A DNA stretch of 64,000 bases from Paenibacillus sp. 37 (GCF_008386395.1 NZ_CP043761.1:1364001-1428000); one strand, 5' to 3'. Positions 38,986-48,033 are shown, counted from the first letter of the stretch. Translations and numbers: made by a program. The notes: generated from the sequence alone by a model not told the origin.

Positions 38986-39316
38986 AGGTGGATTTCCTTT
39001 CCCCGTTCTGAACAAAGTCTTCGACACAGACATTTGCACATTTATATGTTTTATTTCAGATAATTATAAATCATTCCCTCATGGAAGGGAAGGGTGGAGA
39101 AATAGAAGCCAAAACCCTTGTGTATAGCGCAAATACGAATATATAATCTATATTTAGTTCACTATTCCGGTTAAAATAAGTGTTAATCAGTTCACATATA
39201 TTTGAAATATACCATTGAAATGTCATGTAACCGCTTTTATAATCCTATTATACCTAAATTGATTCATTACTTCATGAACCTAATTAACCATTTGATCAGG
39301 AAAGGTGGAGTTTGGT
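38986..39316. promoter_or_regulatory. Divergent regulatory region between ArsR copy 2 and arabinanase
   Basis: 331 bases, very AT-rich. It contains a perfect odd palindrome TATATTTGAAATATA at 39197-39211, the imperfect repeat AATATA/TATATT near 39140-39156, two copies of AGTTCAC (about 39159 and 39189) and a degenerate cre-like site near 39222. These are candidate operators; none is proven. No gene is present. Confidence 0.45.
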
Positions 39317-40294
39317 TTGGAAAAGTTAAGCAATGTGAAGAGGGTTATGTGGAAACGGTTGGCGTTACCGGCATTACTTGTGATGGTATTACTGCTGGCA
39401 GGTCAGTCAAAGGCTTTGGCGGCGTTCTGGAATCTGACCGGAGATACCGCTGTTCATGATCCGTCGATTATCAAAGAGGGCAGTTCCTGGTACACCTTTT
39501 CAACCGGCCCGGGTATTCAAGTATTGAAATCCGATAATGGATCGTCCTGGTATCGTGTTCCACAAATCTTCTTAAGTAAGCCATCCTGGTGGGCTTCTGC
39601 CGTTCCGGGACAAAGCGGATTGGATGTATGGGCACCGGACGTAGAGCAGTATAACGGAAAAGTGTGGCTCTATTATTCGATCTCGACCTTTGGTTCTAAT
39701 CGGTCTGCGATTGGTCTTGCCTCAGCCAATAGTATCGGTGCAGGGCAATGGAAGGACGAAGGATTGGTGCTTCAAACCACGACCGCCAATAATTATAATG
39801 CCATTGATCCGAATCTGGTCATTGATGCTTCAGGCAATCCATGGCTGGCTTTTGGTTCGTTTTGGAGCGGTCTGAAGATTGTCAAACTGGACAAAAATAC
39901 GATGAAACCGACAGGAAACATAACTTCCATTGCGGCGCGCCCGAATAACGGAGGTGCTATTGAAGGACCAAGTATTGTATATCGTGGCGGCTATTATTAC
40001 CTGTTTGCTTCCATCGATTCTTGCTGCCAAGGGGTGAACAGTACTTACAAAATGGTCTATGGGCGTTCAACCAGTATAACAGGCCCTTATGTGGACAAAA
40101 ACGGAGTCAATATGCTGAATGGTGGCGGGACGGTACTGGATACAGGCAATGTGAAATGGAAAGGTCCAGGTGGTCAGGACGTGTACAACGGCAATGTCAT
40201 TGCACGACACGCCTATGATGCAGAGGATAATGGCAATCCGAAATTGCTGATTAATGACTTGCTTTGGGACTCGAATGGCTGGCCGAAATATTGA
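39317..40294 (+). CDS. Secreted GH43 endo-1,5-alpha-L-arabinanase
   Basis: A 325-residue exported enzyme with a signal peptide (about 1-36, ending SKALAA) and a single GH43 five-bladed propeller. Active-site segments: HDPSII with the general base Asp, IDPNLVID with the middle Asp, and the acid Glu in EGPSIVYRGGYYYL. It resembles B. subtilis AbnA and would cut the linear backbone of pectic arabinan outside the cell. It starts at TTG with GGTGGAG 6 bases upstream; the ATG at 39347 would be too close to AAGAGGG. The binding-protein gene follows after 132 bases. Confidence 0.92.
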   Translation: MEKLSNVKRVMWKRLALPALLVMVLLLAGQSKALAAFWNLTGDTAVHDPSIIKEGSSWYTFSTGPGIQVLKSDNGSSWYRVPQIFLSKPSWWASAVPGQSGLDVWAPDVEQYNGKVWLYYSISTFGSNRSAIGLASANSIGAGQWKDEGLVLQTTTANNYNAIDPNLVIDASGNPWLAFGSFWSGLKIVKLDKNTMKPTGNITSIAARPNNGGAIEGPSIVYRGGYYYLFASIDSCCQGVNSTYKMVYGRSTSITGPYVDKNGVNMLNGGGTVLDTGNVKWKGPGGQDVYNGNVIARHAYDAEDNGNPKLLINDLLWDSNGWPKY

Positions 40295-40389
40295 TTTATT
40301 TTAGATAAATATAAAATGTTTTATAAAAGTATTGACTAAAGTGATCTGGATTTGATAAATTTAACAACAGAAATCTTATTTCATCCAAT

Positions 40390-40403
40390 TGAATACGGTT
40401 ACA
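40390..40403 (-). promoter_or_regulatory. Candidate cre site before arabino-oligosaccharide importer
   Basis: On the minus strand TGTAACCGTATTCA keeps the TG..A.CG....CA core of cre sites, with two deviations from the strict consensus. It lies about 24 bases upstream of the binding-protein start, in a position similar to the perfect cre of the other importer. Confidence 0.45.
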
Positions 40404-40426
40404 AGTCCAGATCAGGAGGGGTTCAG

Positions 40427-41770
40427 ATGGTAAAGAAAAAGAGTTGGGTCACATTTATGCTTCTTATGCTGGTAAGTGCACTGGTACTTGCGGGCTGTGG
40501 AGGAGGCAGCAGCGGTGCAAATGGGGACAAGGAGTTAACGTTTATGTTCCGCGGTGGGACAGATGAGCAGAAAGCATACCAAGCGGTGGTCAAGAAATTC
40601 GAAGAAGATCATCCGGGTGTGAAAGTCAAAATTATCGTAACGGCTGCGGATCAATATGCAACCAAGCTGAGAGCGGCAATTACCGGCAACAGCTTGCCTG
40701 ACGTATTTTATATCAATCCGGGCGACGTGAAGGCGTATGTGAACAGCAATGTGCTGATGAACCTCACTTCGTATATTGAAAACAATCCGGATGTGGATCT
40801 CGATAATATCTGGAAATACGGCGTGGACCTGTATCGTTCTGACGGCCAAATGGCAGGTCAAGGTGACATCTATGGTATGCCGAAGGATCTGGGGCCATTT
40901 GCACTGGGTTACAACAAAACGTTGTTTGAAAAAGAGGGCATCCCACTCCCTGACAAGGATAAACCATACACATGGGAAGAGTTCATCAAGGTGAACCAGC
41001 AAGCGACCAAGGATACCAATGGAGATGGTAAACCGGATGTATACGGTACTGGATTCAACGTACAGTGGGCCCTGCAATCCTTTGTATGGAGCAACGGTGG
41101 GGATTGGTTGGATGAGACCAAAACAAAGGTAACAATTGATGATCCAAAATTCGCTGAAGCCTTGCAATTCTTCGCGGATATGCAGAACGTATACAAAATT
41201 ACACCTTCCATTGAGGAAGCGCAAACATTGGATACGTATCAACGCTGGATGAAAGGTGAAATGGCTTTCTTCCCAGTAGGCCCATGGGATATGAGTACAT
41301 TTGAGAAATTACCTTTCGATTATGATTTGCTGCCGTTCCCTGCGGGATCTACTGGTAAATCGGCAACGTGGATCGGATCTCTGGGAATTGGAGTATCCGC
41401 GAAAACGAAACATCCGGAAGAGGCAGCAGCATTGGTGAACTACCTTACGGCTTCGAAGGAAGGCATGCAGCAACTGGTAGATGCCAAGGTACAGATTCCG
41501 AACTTGCTTGATATGGCAGACGAGTGGGCCAAAGATACATCCACGAAACCAGCCAACAAACAGGAATTCATTGATATCGTTGAGGATTACGGCCGGGCAC
41601 TGCCAGGTAACTACACGTACAATGCGGAATGGTATGACCTGTTCTTTACGGACATCCAGCCGGTATTGGATGGCAAGATTACAGCCGCAGACTATGTGAA
41701 GCAGCAACAACCAAAAATGCAAAAACTGCTCGACAAAGCGGTTGAACAAGAAAAGAAATCTCAGAAATAG
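40427..41770 (+). CDS. Sugar-binding lipoprotein, AraN-like
   Basis: A 447-residue extracellular solute-binding protein of family 1. Lipobox LVLAGC with lipid-modified Cys24 and a Gly/Ser tether; the fold signature [12 protein letters not shown] and [12 protein letters not shown] is visible. AGGAGGGG stands before ATG 40427; the upstream extension of the frame lacks one. By position (arabinanases on both sides) it most likely binds arabino-oligosaccharides, as B. subtilis AraN does. Two stem-loops separate it from the permease genes. Confidence 0.92.
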   Translation: MVKKKSWVTFMLLMLVSALVLAGCGGGSSGANGDKELTFMFRGGTDEQKAYQAVVKKFEEDHPGVKVKIIVTAADQYATKLRAAITGNSLPDVFYINPGDVKAYVNSNVLMNLTSYIENNPDVDLDNIWKYGVDLYRSDGQMAGQGDIYGMPKDLGPFALGYNKTLFEKEGIPLPDKDKPYTWEEFIKVNQQATKDTNGDGKPDVYGTGFNVQWALQSFVWSNGGDWLDETKTKVTIDDPKFAEALQFFADMQNVYKITPSIEEAQTLDTYQRWMKGEMAFFPVGPWDMSTFEKLPFDYDLLPFPAGSTGKSATWIGSLGIGVSAKTKHPEEAAALVNYLTASKEGMQQLVDAKVQIPNLLDMADEWAKDTSTKPANKQEFIDIVEDYGRALPGNYTYNAEWYDLFFTDIQPVLDGKITAADYVKQQQPKMQKLLDKAVEQEKKSQK

Positions 41771-41785
41771 TAGATAGGAAAGGGT

Positions 41786-41901
41786 GATGCCGGCAGCCTG
41801 CAATCATGCTGCTGGCATCATTCGTATTGGAACTTATTGGATTCCATACGGGCATGTGGCATTCGTTGATCGGCAAGGTTCAATCGAAGAATGCCACATG
41901 C
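41786..41901 (+). other. Two consecutive stem-loops between binding-protein and permease genes
   Basis: First: GATGCCGGCAGC (41786-41797) with GCTGCTGGCATC (41808-41819), 12 bp with one wobble. Second: GCATGTGGCATTC (41852-41864) with GAATGCCACATGC (41889-41901), a perfect 13 bp. Neither is followed by a T-run. They probably stabilise the upstream mRNA or lower permease expression, a known arrangement in importer operons. Confidence 0.7.
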
Positions 41902-41927
41902 TGATACTAGAAACAGGGGTGAACGCC

Positions 41928-42818
41928 GTGATTACGAAATCGAGTTTGTATCGCAAAGAGATGCTGTACGGATATCTGTTTATTTTACCTCCGATTCTTG
42001 GATTGCTGATCTTTGTCATGTTCCCGTTCCTCTACTCCCTTTATGGTTCCTTTACGGATTGGGACGGACTGGGACAGATGAACTTTATCGGTTTGGCCAA
42101 CTTCAAGGATTTGCTGACGGATGACCTCTTCTACAAAGCGATGTTTAATACATTCTTCCTGATGCTCGGTATTCCGATTGGATTGTTGCTCGCATTGTTG
42201 CTGGCAATGGGTCTGAATCGTAAAATTCCCGGCACCACGACATTCCGAGTAATCTATTACATCCCGGTCATTTCTTCCCTCGCTGCCGTGTCCATTATGT
42301 GGAACTGGGCTTATAACGGGGATTACGGTCTGGTGAACCAGTTCCTTGACCTGTTTGGGATTAAAGGGCCTAACTGGCTTGCGAACAAAGACACGGTCAA
42401 ACCAGCTCTGATTATTATGACAGTGTGGAAGGGTCTGGGATACACGATGTTATTGTACTTGGCGGCACTGCAAAGTGTATCACGTACATACTACGAGGCG
42501 GCTGAGCTGGATGGAGCCAATGGGTTCCAAATCTTCCGCAATATCACCTGGCCTATGGTGAAGCCAGTTACCTTTTTCCTCATTGTTACAAATATTATTG
42601 GGGGTTCCCAGATCTTCACCGAGATGAACATTATGACACCTACGGGTGGTCCCGAATATTCTTCGGCATCGATCGTTTTCTACATCTGGCAGAAAGCCTT
42701 CAGTAACTTGCAGATGGGTTATGCCTCAGCGATGGCCATGATTCTTGGTATTTTCATTTTTGTCATTACCTTGGTGCAATTCAAAATGAACGAAAAATCA
42801 GCCTATGATGGGGATTGA
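41928..42818 (+). CDS. Sugar ABC importer permease, AraP-like
   Basis: A 296-residue MalF-type permease with six TM helices and the EAA loop EAAELDGANGFQIFRNITWP. GTG 41928 is chosen: AGGGGTG lies 6 bases upstream and the resulting N-terminus (ITKSSLYRKEMLYGYLF) fits the family, while the open frame upstream runs through two stem-loops. Partner of the next gene; the ATPase is not encoded here. Confidence 0.92.
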   Translation: MITKSSLYRKEMLYGYLFILPPILGLLIFVMFPFLYSLYGSFTDWDGLGQMNFIGLANFKDLLTDDLFYKAMFNTFFLMLGIPIGLLLALLLAMGLNRKIPGTTTFRVIYYIPVISSLAAVSIMWNWAYNGDYGLVNQFLDLFGIKGPNWLANKDTVKPALIIMTVWKGLGYTMLLYLAALQSVSRTYYEAAELDGANGFQIFRNITWPMVKPVTFFLIVTNIIGGSQIFTEMNIMTPTGGPEYSSASIVFYIWQKAFSNLQMGYASAMAMILGIFIFVITLVQFKMNEKSAYDGD

Positions 42819-42844
42819 TTGTCAAGGAAAGGAGTGAACCGGAG

Positions 42845-43687
42845 ATGTCTTACAGTCAAAAGAGGAAATTAACAAACTCGATCATTTTTATCGTACTCGC
42901 GATTGGTGCGATTGCGATGATTGCACCACTGATCTGGATGTTGTCCACGTCATTGAAGGAGAAGCAGGATGTGTTCGCGCTTCCGCCTGTATGGATACCT
43001 GAAGTATTCCAATTTGGAAAGTATAAAGAAATCTGGGAAGCAGGCCCGCTGCTCAGCGGGATCAAAAACAGCCTCATCGTTGCGGTGAGTGTAACTGTGG
43101 TGGGTACGTTTACGTCCAGTATCGCTGCCTTTGCTTTTGCCAAGTTAAGATTCCCGCACAAAAACAAACTGTTTCTCGCATTGCTGGCATCCATGATGAT
43201 TCCTTATCCGACAGTCATGATCCCACAATTCATCATGTTTGCAAAGCTGGGCTGGGTGGATACGCTGTTACCACTGATTGTTCCTGGCCTGTTCGGTAAC
43301 GTCATCATGATCTTTTTCCTGCGTCAATATCTGCTTAGTGTGCCTGATGCGATTATTGAAGCAGCCAAAATCGATGGAAGTTCCTACTTCCGGCTGTACT
43401 CCAGTATTACGTTTCCACTCATCAAACCGGCGATTGCTGCACAGCTGATTCTCTGGTTCATGGGCATCTGGAATGATTATCTGGCACCAATTATCTATCT
43501 GAATTCACCGGAGAAGCAGACGTTACAGCTCGTTATCGCGAACTTCAATGCCACGTATGCGATTCAAACCGATTACCCACTTATTATGGCGGCGTCGATT
43601 GTAGCCCTGTTACCGGTATTAATCATCTTCCTGATCTTCCAGAAACAGATTATTGAATCGGTTGCCATTTCGGGAGTCAAGGGATGA
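42845..43687 (+). CDS. Sugar ABC importer permease, AraQ-like
   Basis: A 280-residue MalG-type permease with six TM helices and the EAA motif EAAKIDGSSYFRLYSSITFP, ending in the family-typical SVAISGVKG. ATG 42845 follows AAAGGAG by 10 bases. Its last codons overlap the start of the GH43 lipoprotein gene by 4 bases (ATGA), tying the importer to arabinan degradation. Confidence 0.92.
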   Translation: MSYSQKRKLTNSIIFIVLAIGAIAMIAPLIWMLSTSLKEKQDVFALPPVWIPEVFQFGKYKEIWEAGPLLSGIKNSLIVAVSVTVVGTFTSSIAAFAFAKLRFPHKNKLFLALLASMMIPYPTVMIPQFIMFAKLGWVDTLLPLIVPGLFGNVIMIFFLRQYLLSVPDAIIEAAKIDGSSYFRLYSSITFPLIKPAIAAQLILWFMGIWNDYLAPIIYLNSPEKQTLQLVIANFNATYAIQTDYPLIMAASIVALLPVLIIFLIFQKQIIESVAISGVKG

Positions 43688-45153
43688 ACCAGCGGAAGAA
43701 ATTCCGGCGGTGGTCGAATTCAGGAAAAGGAGTGGTTGCTTCCATGTTGTTATTGATGGTTGTTGGAGCTACGGGTTGTTCAGGAGAAACGGTGTCCCGT
43801 CCGGTCTTTCCTAAAGCTCCTCAAGATACTCAGTTGTATGACACCTCCATTTTGGACGATGAATCACGCTGGACGGTGAACAATGCGCATGATCCGGCCA
43901 TTATCAAAACAGACCAGGGATACTACGTCTATTCCACAGACGTTCGTGTAGCAGGAGAAGCGAAACCCGGCGTCATGGTACGCAAATCAGATGATCTGAT
44001 CCACTGGAAGTGGGTAGGTCAGGCTCTGCCGGGTATTCCGCAAGAAGCGCTGGACTGGACAGGTGCAGTCAATCTGTGGGCACCCGATGTGATCCAAGTT
44101 GGCGATACCTATCGGATGTATTATTCGGCTTCTTCTTTTGGCAGTACCCAGTCGGCCATTGGTCTTCAGACATCCTTATCTCCCGAAGGTCCATGGACAG
44201 ATGAAGGACTGGTTGTAAAAACTTCTGCGAATGAACAGGACAAATTAAATGCCATTGATGCCAATCCCATCGTAGATGCCGAGGGCAATTCGTGGATGGT
44301 ATATGGTTCATTCTTTGACGGCATTTATATTGCGCCACTCGACCCCGACACCGGGAAATTCAAGGACGAGGGTTATGGTACTCGCATTGCTGCTCGGGAT
44401 CGTGCAACTGAAGAGGGCGCAGTGGAAGGTCCCTACATTGTGTATAACCCGGAGTTCAAAAAGTATTATCTGTTCGTCTCCTATGATTCCTTATTCGAGG
44501 ACTATAACGTGCGGGTTGCGCGTGCCGATTCAATCACAGGACCGTATACGGACATAAACGGCAATAACATGCTGGATACGGAGTATCTGCCGCAATATGA
44601 GATCGGCACCAAAATTCTCGGCGGTTATCGCTTCACAGAAGGTGAAGGCTGGGTTGCGCCTGGACATAACTCCGTGTTGAAGGACGGAGACGATTATTAC
44701 ATCGTGCATCATGCACGGGGTGAGACGGATAAAAACTGGCCATATCTGCATGTACGCAAAATGTTATGGACGAAGGACGGCTGGCCTGTCGTTTCACCTG
44801 AACGGTACGCAGGTGAGACCACACAGGATATTCCGAAGTCCATGATTGCCGGGGCGTGGGAAGGAATGGCACTTGATCCGTCCGTGGACGGGCAGATTCA
44901 AGCCGTGCCTTATACCCTAACAAGCAACGGTAAAATTAAAAGCGAAAAAGGTTCAGGAACCTGGACCCTTGATGACAAACAAACACTGACACTGAAGTGG
45001 AAAGAAAGCCCATGGGGCGGAGCCTCCACAGAAGAGCTGAAGCTGCTGCCGTCTTGGGACTGGGAGCGAAGCCAGCCGGCAATCGTAGTGACAGGCCTCA
45101 ATGACCACGGCGTGGCAGTCTGGGGCAAGCAGATCAGCGCAGCTGAGGAGTAA
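43684..45153 (+). CDS. Lipoprotein GH43 arabinanase with C-terminal beta-domain
   Basis: A 489-residue surface enzyme. Lipobox VGATGC gives lipid-modified Cys32. The GH43 propeller (about 60-375) has NNAHDPAIIK with the base Asp, NAIDANPIVD with the middle Asp, and the acid Glu in EGPYIVYNPEF. A C-terminal beta-barrel-like domain (about 385-485; GAWEGMALDP, ...VWGKQ) matches that of B. subtilis AbnB-type arabinanases. It would generate arabino-oligosaccharides at the membrane next to the binding protein. Translation is coupled to the upstream permease by an ATGA overlap. A repeat array begins 8 bases after its stop. Confidence 0.92.
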   Translation: MNQRKKFRRWSNSGKGVVASMLLLMVVGATGCSGETVSRPVFPKAPQDTQLYDTSILDDESRWTVNNAHDPAIIKTDQGYYVYSTDVRVAGEAKPGVMVRKSDDLIHWKWVGQALPGIPQEALDWTGAVNLWAPDVIQVGDTYRMYYSASSFGSTQSAIGLQTSLSPEGPWTDEGLVVKTSANEQDKLNAIDANPIVDAEGNSWMVYGSFFDGIYIAPLDPDTGKFKDEGYGTRIAARDRATEEGAVEGPYIVYNPEFKKYYLFVSYDSLFEDYNVRVARADSITGPYTDINGNNMLDTEYLPQYEIGTKILGGYRFTEGEGWVAPGHNSVLKDGDDYYIVHHARGETDKNWPYLHVRKMLWTKDGWPVVSPERYAGETTQDIPKSMIAGAWEGMALDPSVDGQIQAVPYTLTSNGKIKSEKGSGTWTLDDKQTLTLKWKESPWGGASTEELKLLPSWDWERSQPAIVVTGLNDHGVAVWGKQISAAEE

Positions 45154-45336
45154 GGGGACGCCCAGCGAGCGCGGAAAGAGCGAGCTACTGCTCTATGGGT
45201 GCACAAGCAGTGAGGGGGAGGAAGGAGCCGCAGGAGCGAGTTTGGCATCCGATTTCAACCGCCAGGAGCGGTGGGAAAAGAAATTGGAGGACAAGAGAGC
45301 TCCAAGGCCCTGCCACCCCCGAACGTCCGCTGTGCA
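45154..45336 (+). repeat. Structured GC-rich repeat, copy 1 (5'-truncated)
   Basis: The conserved core starts at 45161 with CCCAGCGAGCGCGG and ends at TGTGCA (45336), 176 bp. It lacks the 5' segment with two hairpins that copies 2 and 3 have. Internal pairings: TGCACA/TGTGCA, GGGGGAGG/CCACCCCC, CCGATTTC/GAAATTGG and ACCGC/GCGGT. Spacer to the next copy is 46 bp and includes TTGGCCT/AGGCCAA. Confidence 0.9.
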
Positions 45337-45382
45337 TGACAAAGTTGGCCTATGTCTGAGGCCAATAATGCACTAAATATGG

Positions 45383-45631
45383 GGAGAGTTGACCCTGCGA
45401 AGCGGTCAACCCCATAAGACCGAGCCAACAAAAAGGCTCGAAGTGAGGTTGTAACCCAGCGAGCGCGGTAAGAGCGAGCTGCCGCTCCGAGGGTGCACAA
45501 GCAGTGAGGGGGAGGAAGGAGCCGCAGGAGCGAGTTTGGCATCCGATTTCAACCGCCAAGAGCGGTGATAAAAAGAAATCGGAGGACAAGAGAGCACCAA
45601 GGCCCTGCCACCCCCGAACGCCCGCTGTGCA
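45383..45631 (+). repeat. Structured GC-rich repeat, copy 2
   Basis: 249 bp. The 5' segment has hairpins GTTGACC/GGTCAAC and GAGCC/GGCTC; the core (45455-45631) repeats copy 1 at a distance of exactly 294 bp. Pairings are as in copy 1, with GAAATCGG now fully complementary to CCGATTTC. Open frames exist on both strands but show no ribosome binding sites or codon bias, so I treat the unit as non-coding. Confidence 0.92.
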
Positions 45632-45676
45632 TGCAAAGCTAGTCTATAGCTCTGCGGCTTGCCTTGCATTACATGC

Positions 45677-45926
45677 GGAGAGTTGACCCTGCGAAGCGGT
45701 CAACCCCATAAGACCGAGCCAACAAAAAGGCTCGAAGTGAGGTTGTAACCCAGCGAGCGCGGTAAGAGCCGAGCGGCCGCTCCGAGGGTGCACAAGCAGT
45801 GAGGGGGAGGAAGGAGCCGCAGGAGCGAGTTTGGCATCCGATTTCAACCGCCAGGAGCGGTGATAAAAAGAAATCGGAGGACAAGAGAGCACCAAGGCCC
45901 TGCCACCCCCGAACGTCCGCTGTGCA
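45677..45926 (+). repeat. Structured GC-rich repeat, copy 3
   Basis: 250 bp, nearly identical to copy 2; the core (45749-45926) is again offset by 294 bp. A one-base insertion near 45769 turns the small hairpin GAGCG/CGCTC into the palindrome GAGCGGCCGCTC, keeping it pairable. It ends about 85 bases before the next GH43 gene. Confidence 0.92.
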
Positions 45927-46012
45927 CCACCCAAAAAGGTTTTCGCTTTTTTCGCAATTGGGTTACATTCCCCAACTTCGAGCCAAACAACATTTGAAAG
46001 GGGAGCATTCCC

Positions 46013-46993
46013 ATGACTGATTCTATTACATTTACTAATCCCATCCTGGAGCAGCGCGCAGATCCGTGGGTGTACCGTCATACAGACGGTTACTATTATT
46101 TCTCCGCTTCCGTACCAGCCTTTGACCGGATCGAGATCCGGCGAGCAGAGACGTTGGAAGAGTTAAGAGATGCTGAGCCGGTAACGGCTTGGACCAAGCG
46201 TGACACGGGGCCGATGAGTGCCAACATCTGGGCACCGGAGATTCATTTTATCGATGGCAAATGGTACATACACTACGCTGCGGCTCACACCAGTGAGACC
46301 AACGAAGGACTGTTCGATCACCGGATGTATGTTCTGGAGAACGATTCCGCGAATCCACTCGAAGGAGATTGGGTAGAAAAGGGACAGATTTACACACGGT
46401 GGGAATCATTCGCACTGGATGCAACAACCTTTGAACATAAGGGGATTCGCTATCTGGTCTGGGCGCAGAAAGATCCTGATATTGTGGGCAACTCCAACCT
46501 GTACATTGCCGAAATGGAGAACCCATGGACGCTACGCGGCGAGCAGGTTATGATCTCTACGCCTGAGTACGATTGGGAAATCATCGGCTTTAAAGTGAAT
46601 GAAGGAGCAGCCGTGATGCATCGGAATGGGCGGTTGTTTATCGGCTACTCGGCAAGCGCGACCGATTACAATTATTGTATGGGTCTGCTCACCGCAGATG
46701 AAAATGCCGACTTGCTTGATCCGGCTAGCTGGGTGAAATCACCCGAGCCTGTATTCCAGACTTGTGAAGGGAACGGCCAATACGGTCCGGGGCATAACAG
46801 CTTTACGGTGTCACCGGATGGCAAGACCGATATTCTGATTTATCATGCGCGTAATTACAAAGACATCGAGGGTGATCCCTTGTATGATCCGAACCGTCAC
46901 GCCCGTGCTCAAGTGATTCATTGGCGTGAAGATGGCACACCTGATTTCGGTGTTCCGGTTCCAGATGGCAGCGCAGTAGCTGAAGCAAAATAA
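46013..46993 (+). CDS. GH43 exo-alpha-L-arabinofuranosidase, intracellular
   Basis: A 326-residue single-domain GH43 enzyme without signal peptide. The propeller begins ILEQRADPWV, Asp17 being the likely base; SFALDATTFEH carries the middle Asp and FKVNEGAAVMH the acid Glu. The pattern resembles exo-1,5-alpha-L-arabinofuranosidases of the GH43_26 type that release arabinose from the ends of arabinan oligosaccharides. AAAGGGGAG precedes the ATG. It closes the arabinan locus; whether it is transcribed through the repeat array from the upstream operon is uncertain. Confidence 0.88.
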   Translation: MTDSITFTNPILEQRADPWVYRHTDGYYYFSASVPAFDRIEIRRAETLEELRDAEPVTAWTKRDTGPMSANIWAPEIHFIDGKWYIHYAAAHTSETNEGLFDHRMYVLENDSANPLEGDWVEKGQIYTRWESFALDATTFEHKGIRYLVWAQKDPDIVGNSNLYIAEMENPWTLRGEQVMISTPEYDWEIIGFKVNEGAAVMHRNGRLFIGYSASATDYNYCMGLLTADENADLLDPASWVKSPEPVFQTCEGNGQYGPGHNSFTVSPDGKTDILIYHARNYKDIEGDPLYDPNRHARAQVIHWREDGTPDFGVPVPDGSAVAEAK

Positions 46994-47015
46994 GAGGTAA
47001 TGAAACCTTGAATAC

Positions 47016-47058
47016 GAGAGCCCTTAGTTAGCGAGTGATGCTGATTAAGGGCTCTTTT
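47016..47058 (+). terminator. Terminator after GH43 arabinofuranosidase
   Basis: AGAGCCCTTA...TAAGGGCTCTTTT stem-loop with a short T-run; end of the arabinan locus. Confidence 0.8.
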
Positions 47059-47187
47059 GTATGTGAACGATAAGATGGAGTGCCTGAACATATGTATCCT
47101 GGACACAAAACAAAGCAACCACAACGATGATTTCTGCGTATGAGAAAGATACAGATTACGATGCAGAACCTATTAGGAGGATCACAT

Positions 47188-48033
47188 ATGGATTCACGCG
47201 AGACGTTGGACTTGGAGCTTGAACAGATTTTGAAATGGGAGAAACAACAGAAAGACTTGTTTATTTGGGATAAAATCGGGCGTTTGCCCTTTGCGATGTT
47301 GGATAAAGTGATGCCTAAAGCGCTGAAACAGAAGATCGGCGATTCCCTGAATGACGTGGGTCAGTATGTGCAGAATGGGGGCAAGTTCCTCGTACAGAAG
47401 AAAAAAGTAGCCAAGCTGCTGCAAGAGGAAGCCGAGAAGTCCGGTTATTCCATGATAGATACGTCCTATCGTCTGGAGCAGGAAGCTGAAGCGGAGGGGA
47501 CAGCGAAGATTCATAGTGTGGAGAATCTGCCACTTAAAGTGCTGGACCAGGTGGCTGATAACATTACCGAGAGCCGAACCAAATTTGCTGCGGCGCAGGG
47601 AGCAGCTACAGGGTTTGGTGGCATTGTAACTATTGCAGCAGATATTCCGATGGTGATGGGGCTTTCTCTGAAGGTACTGCAGGAGATGGCTCTATGTTAT
47701 GGTTATGATCCGGATGAACCGCTGGAGCGTATCTTTATCGTCAAATGTCTGCAATTCTCTTCCGCCGATATTGTAGGCAAGAAGGCGATCATTGAAGAAC
47801 TGGCCGCCTACGACGATCCGGACAAGCCAATTGAAGTGGTATCGCAGATGCAGGGCTGGCGGGAAGTGTTTAACTCCTACAGTGAATCCTTTGGTTGGAA
47901 GAAGCTGTTCCAACTCGTGCCTATTGCCGGCATGGTATTTGGTTCAGTGAGCAACAAAAATACGATCCGTGATGTAGCCGAAGCAGGTAAAATGTTGTAC
48001 AAAAAACGGCTGATCCTTCAGCGTTTGAAGTAA
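47188..48033 (+). CDS. EcsC-family protein
   Basis: A 281-residue protein with the EcsC domain over most of its length: amphipathic helical N-terminus, then GAATGFGGIVTIAADIPMVM and an AALCYGYD-like segment (here EMALCYGYDPDEP). The family is named after the B. subtilis ecs operon, where EcsC has no settled function. One or two hydrophobic stretches suggest membrane association. TTAGGAGG stands 7 bases before ATG 47188; the frame extends upstream without a ribosome binding site. Confidence 0.87.
   Translation: MDSRETLDLELEQILKWEKQQKDLFIWDKIGRLPFAMLDKVMPKALKQKIGDSLNDVGQYVQNGGKFLVQKKKVAKLLQEEAEKSGYSMIDTSYRLEQEAEAEGTAKIHSVENLPLKVLDQVADNITESRTKFAAAQGAATGFGGIVTIAADIPMVMGLSLKVLQEMALCYGYDPDEPLERIFIVKCLQFSSADIVGKKAIIEELAAYDDPDKPIEVVSQMQGWREVFNSYSESFGWKKLFQLVPIAGMVFGSVSNKNTIRDVAEAGKMLYKKRLILQRLK

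Noticed and set aside
45154..45926. CRISPR array
   Set aside because: Repeats are about 250 bp, with only three copies and partly related spacers; no cas genes are nearby.
45255..46081. Several long open frames on the minus strand, and some on the plus strand, across the repeat array
   Set aside because: They arise from a GC-rich sequence with few stops, repeat with the 294-bp period, lack ribosome binding sites and have no recognisable protein pattern.
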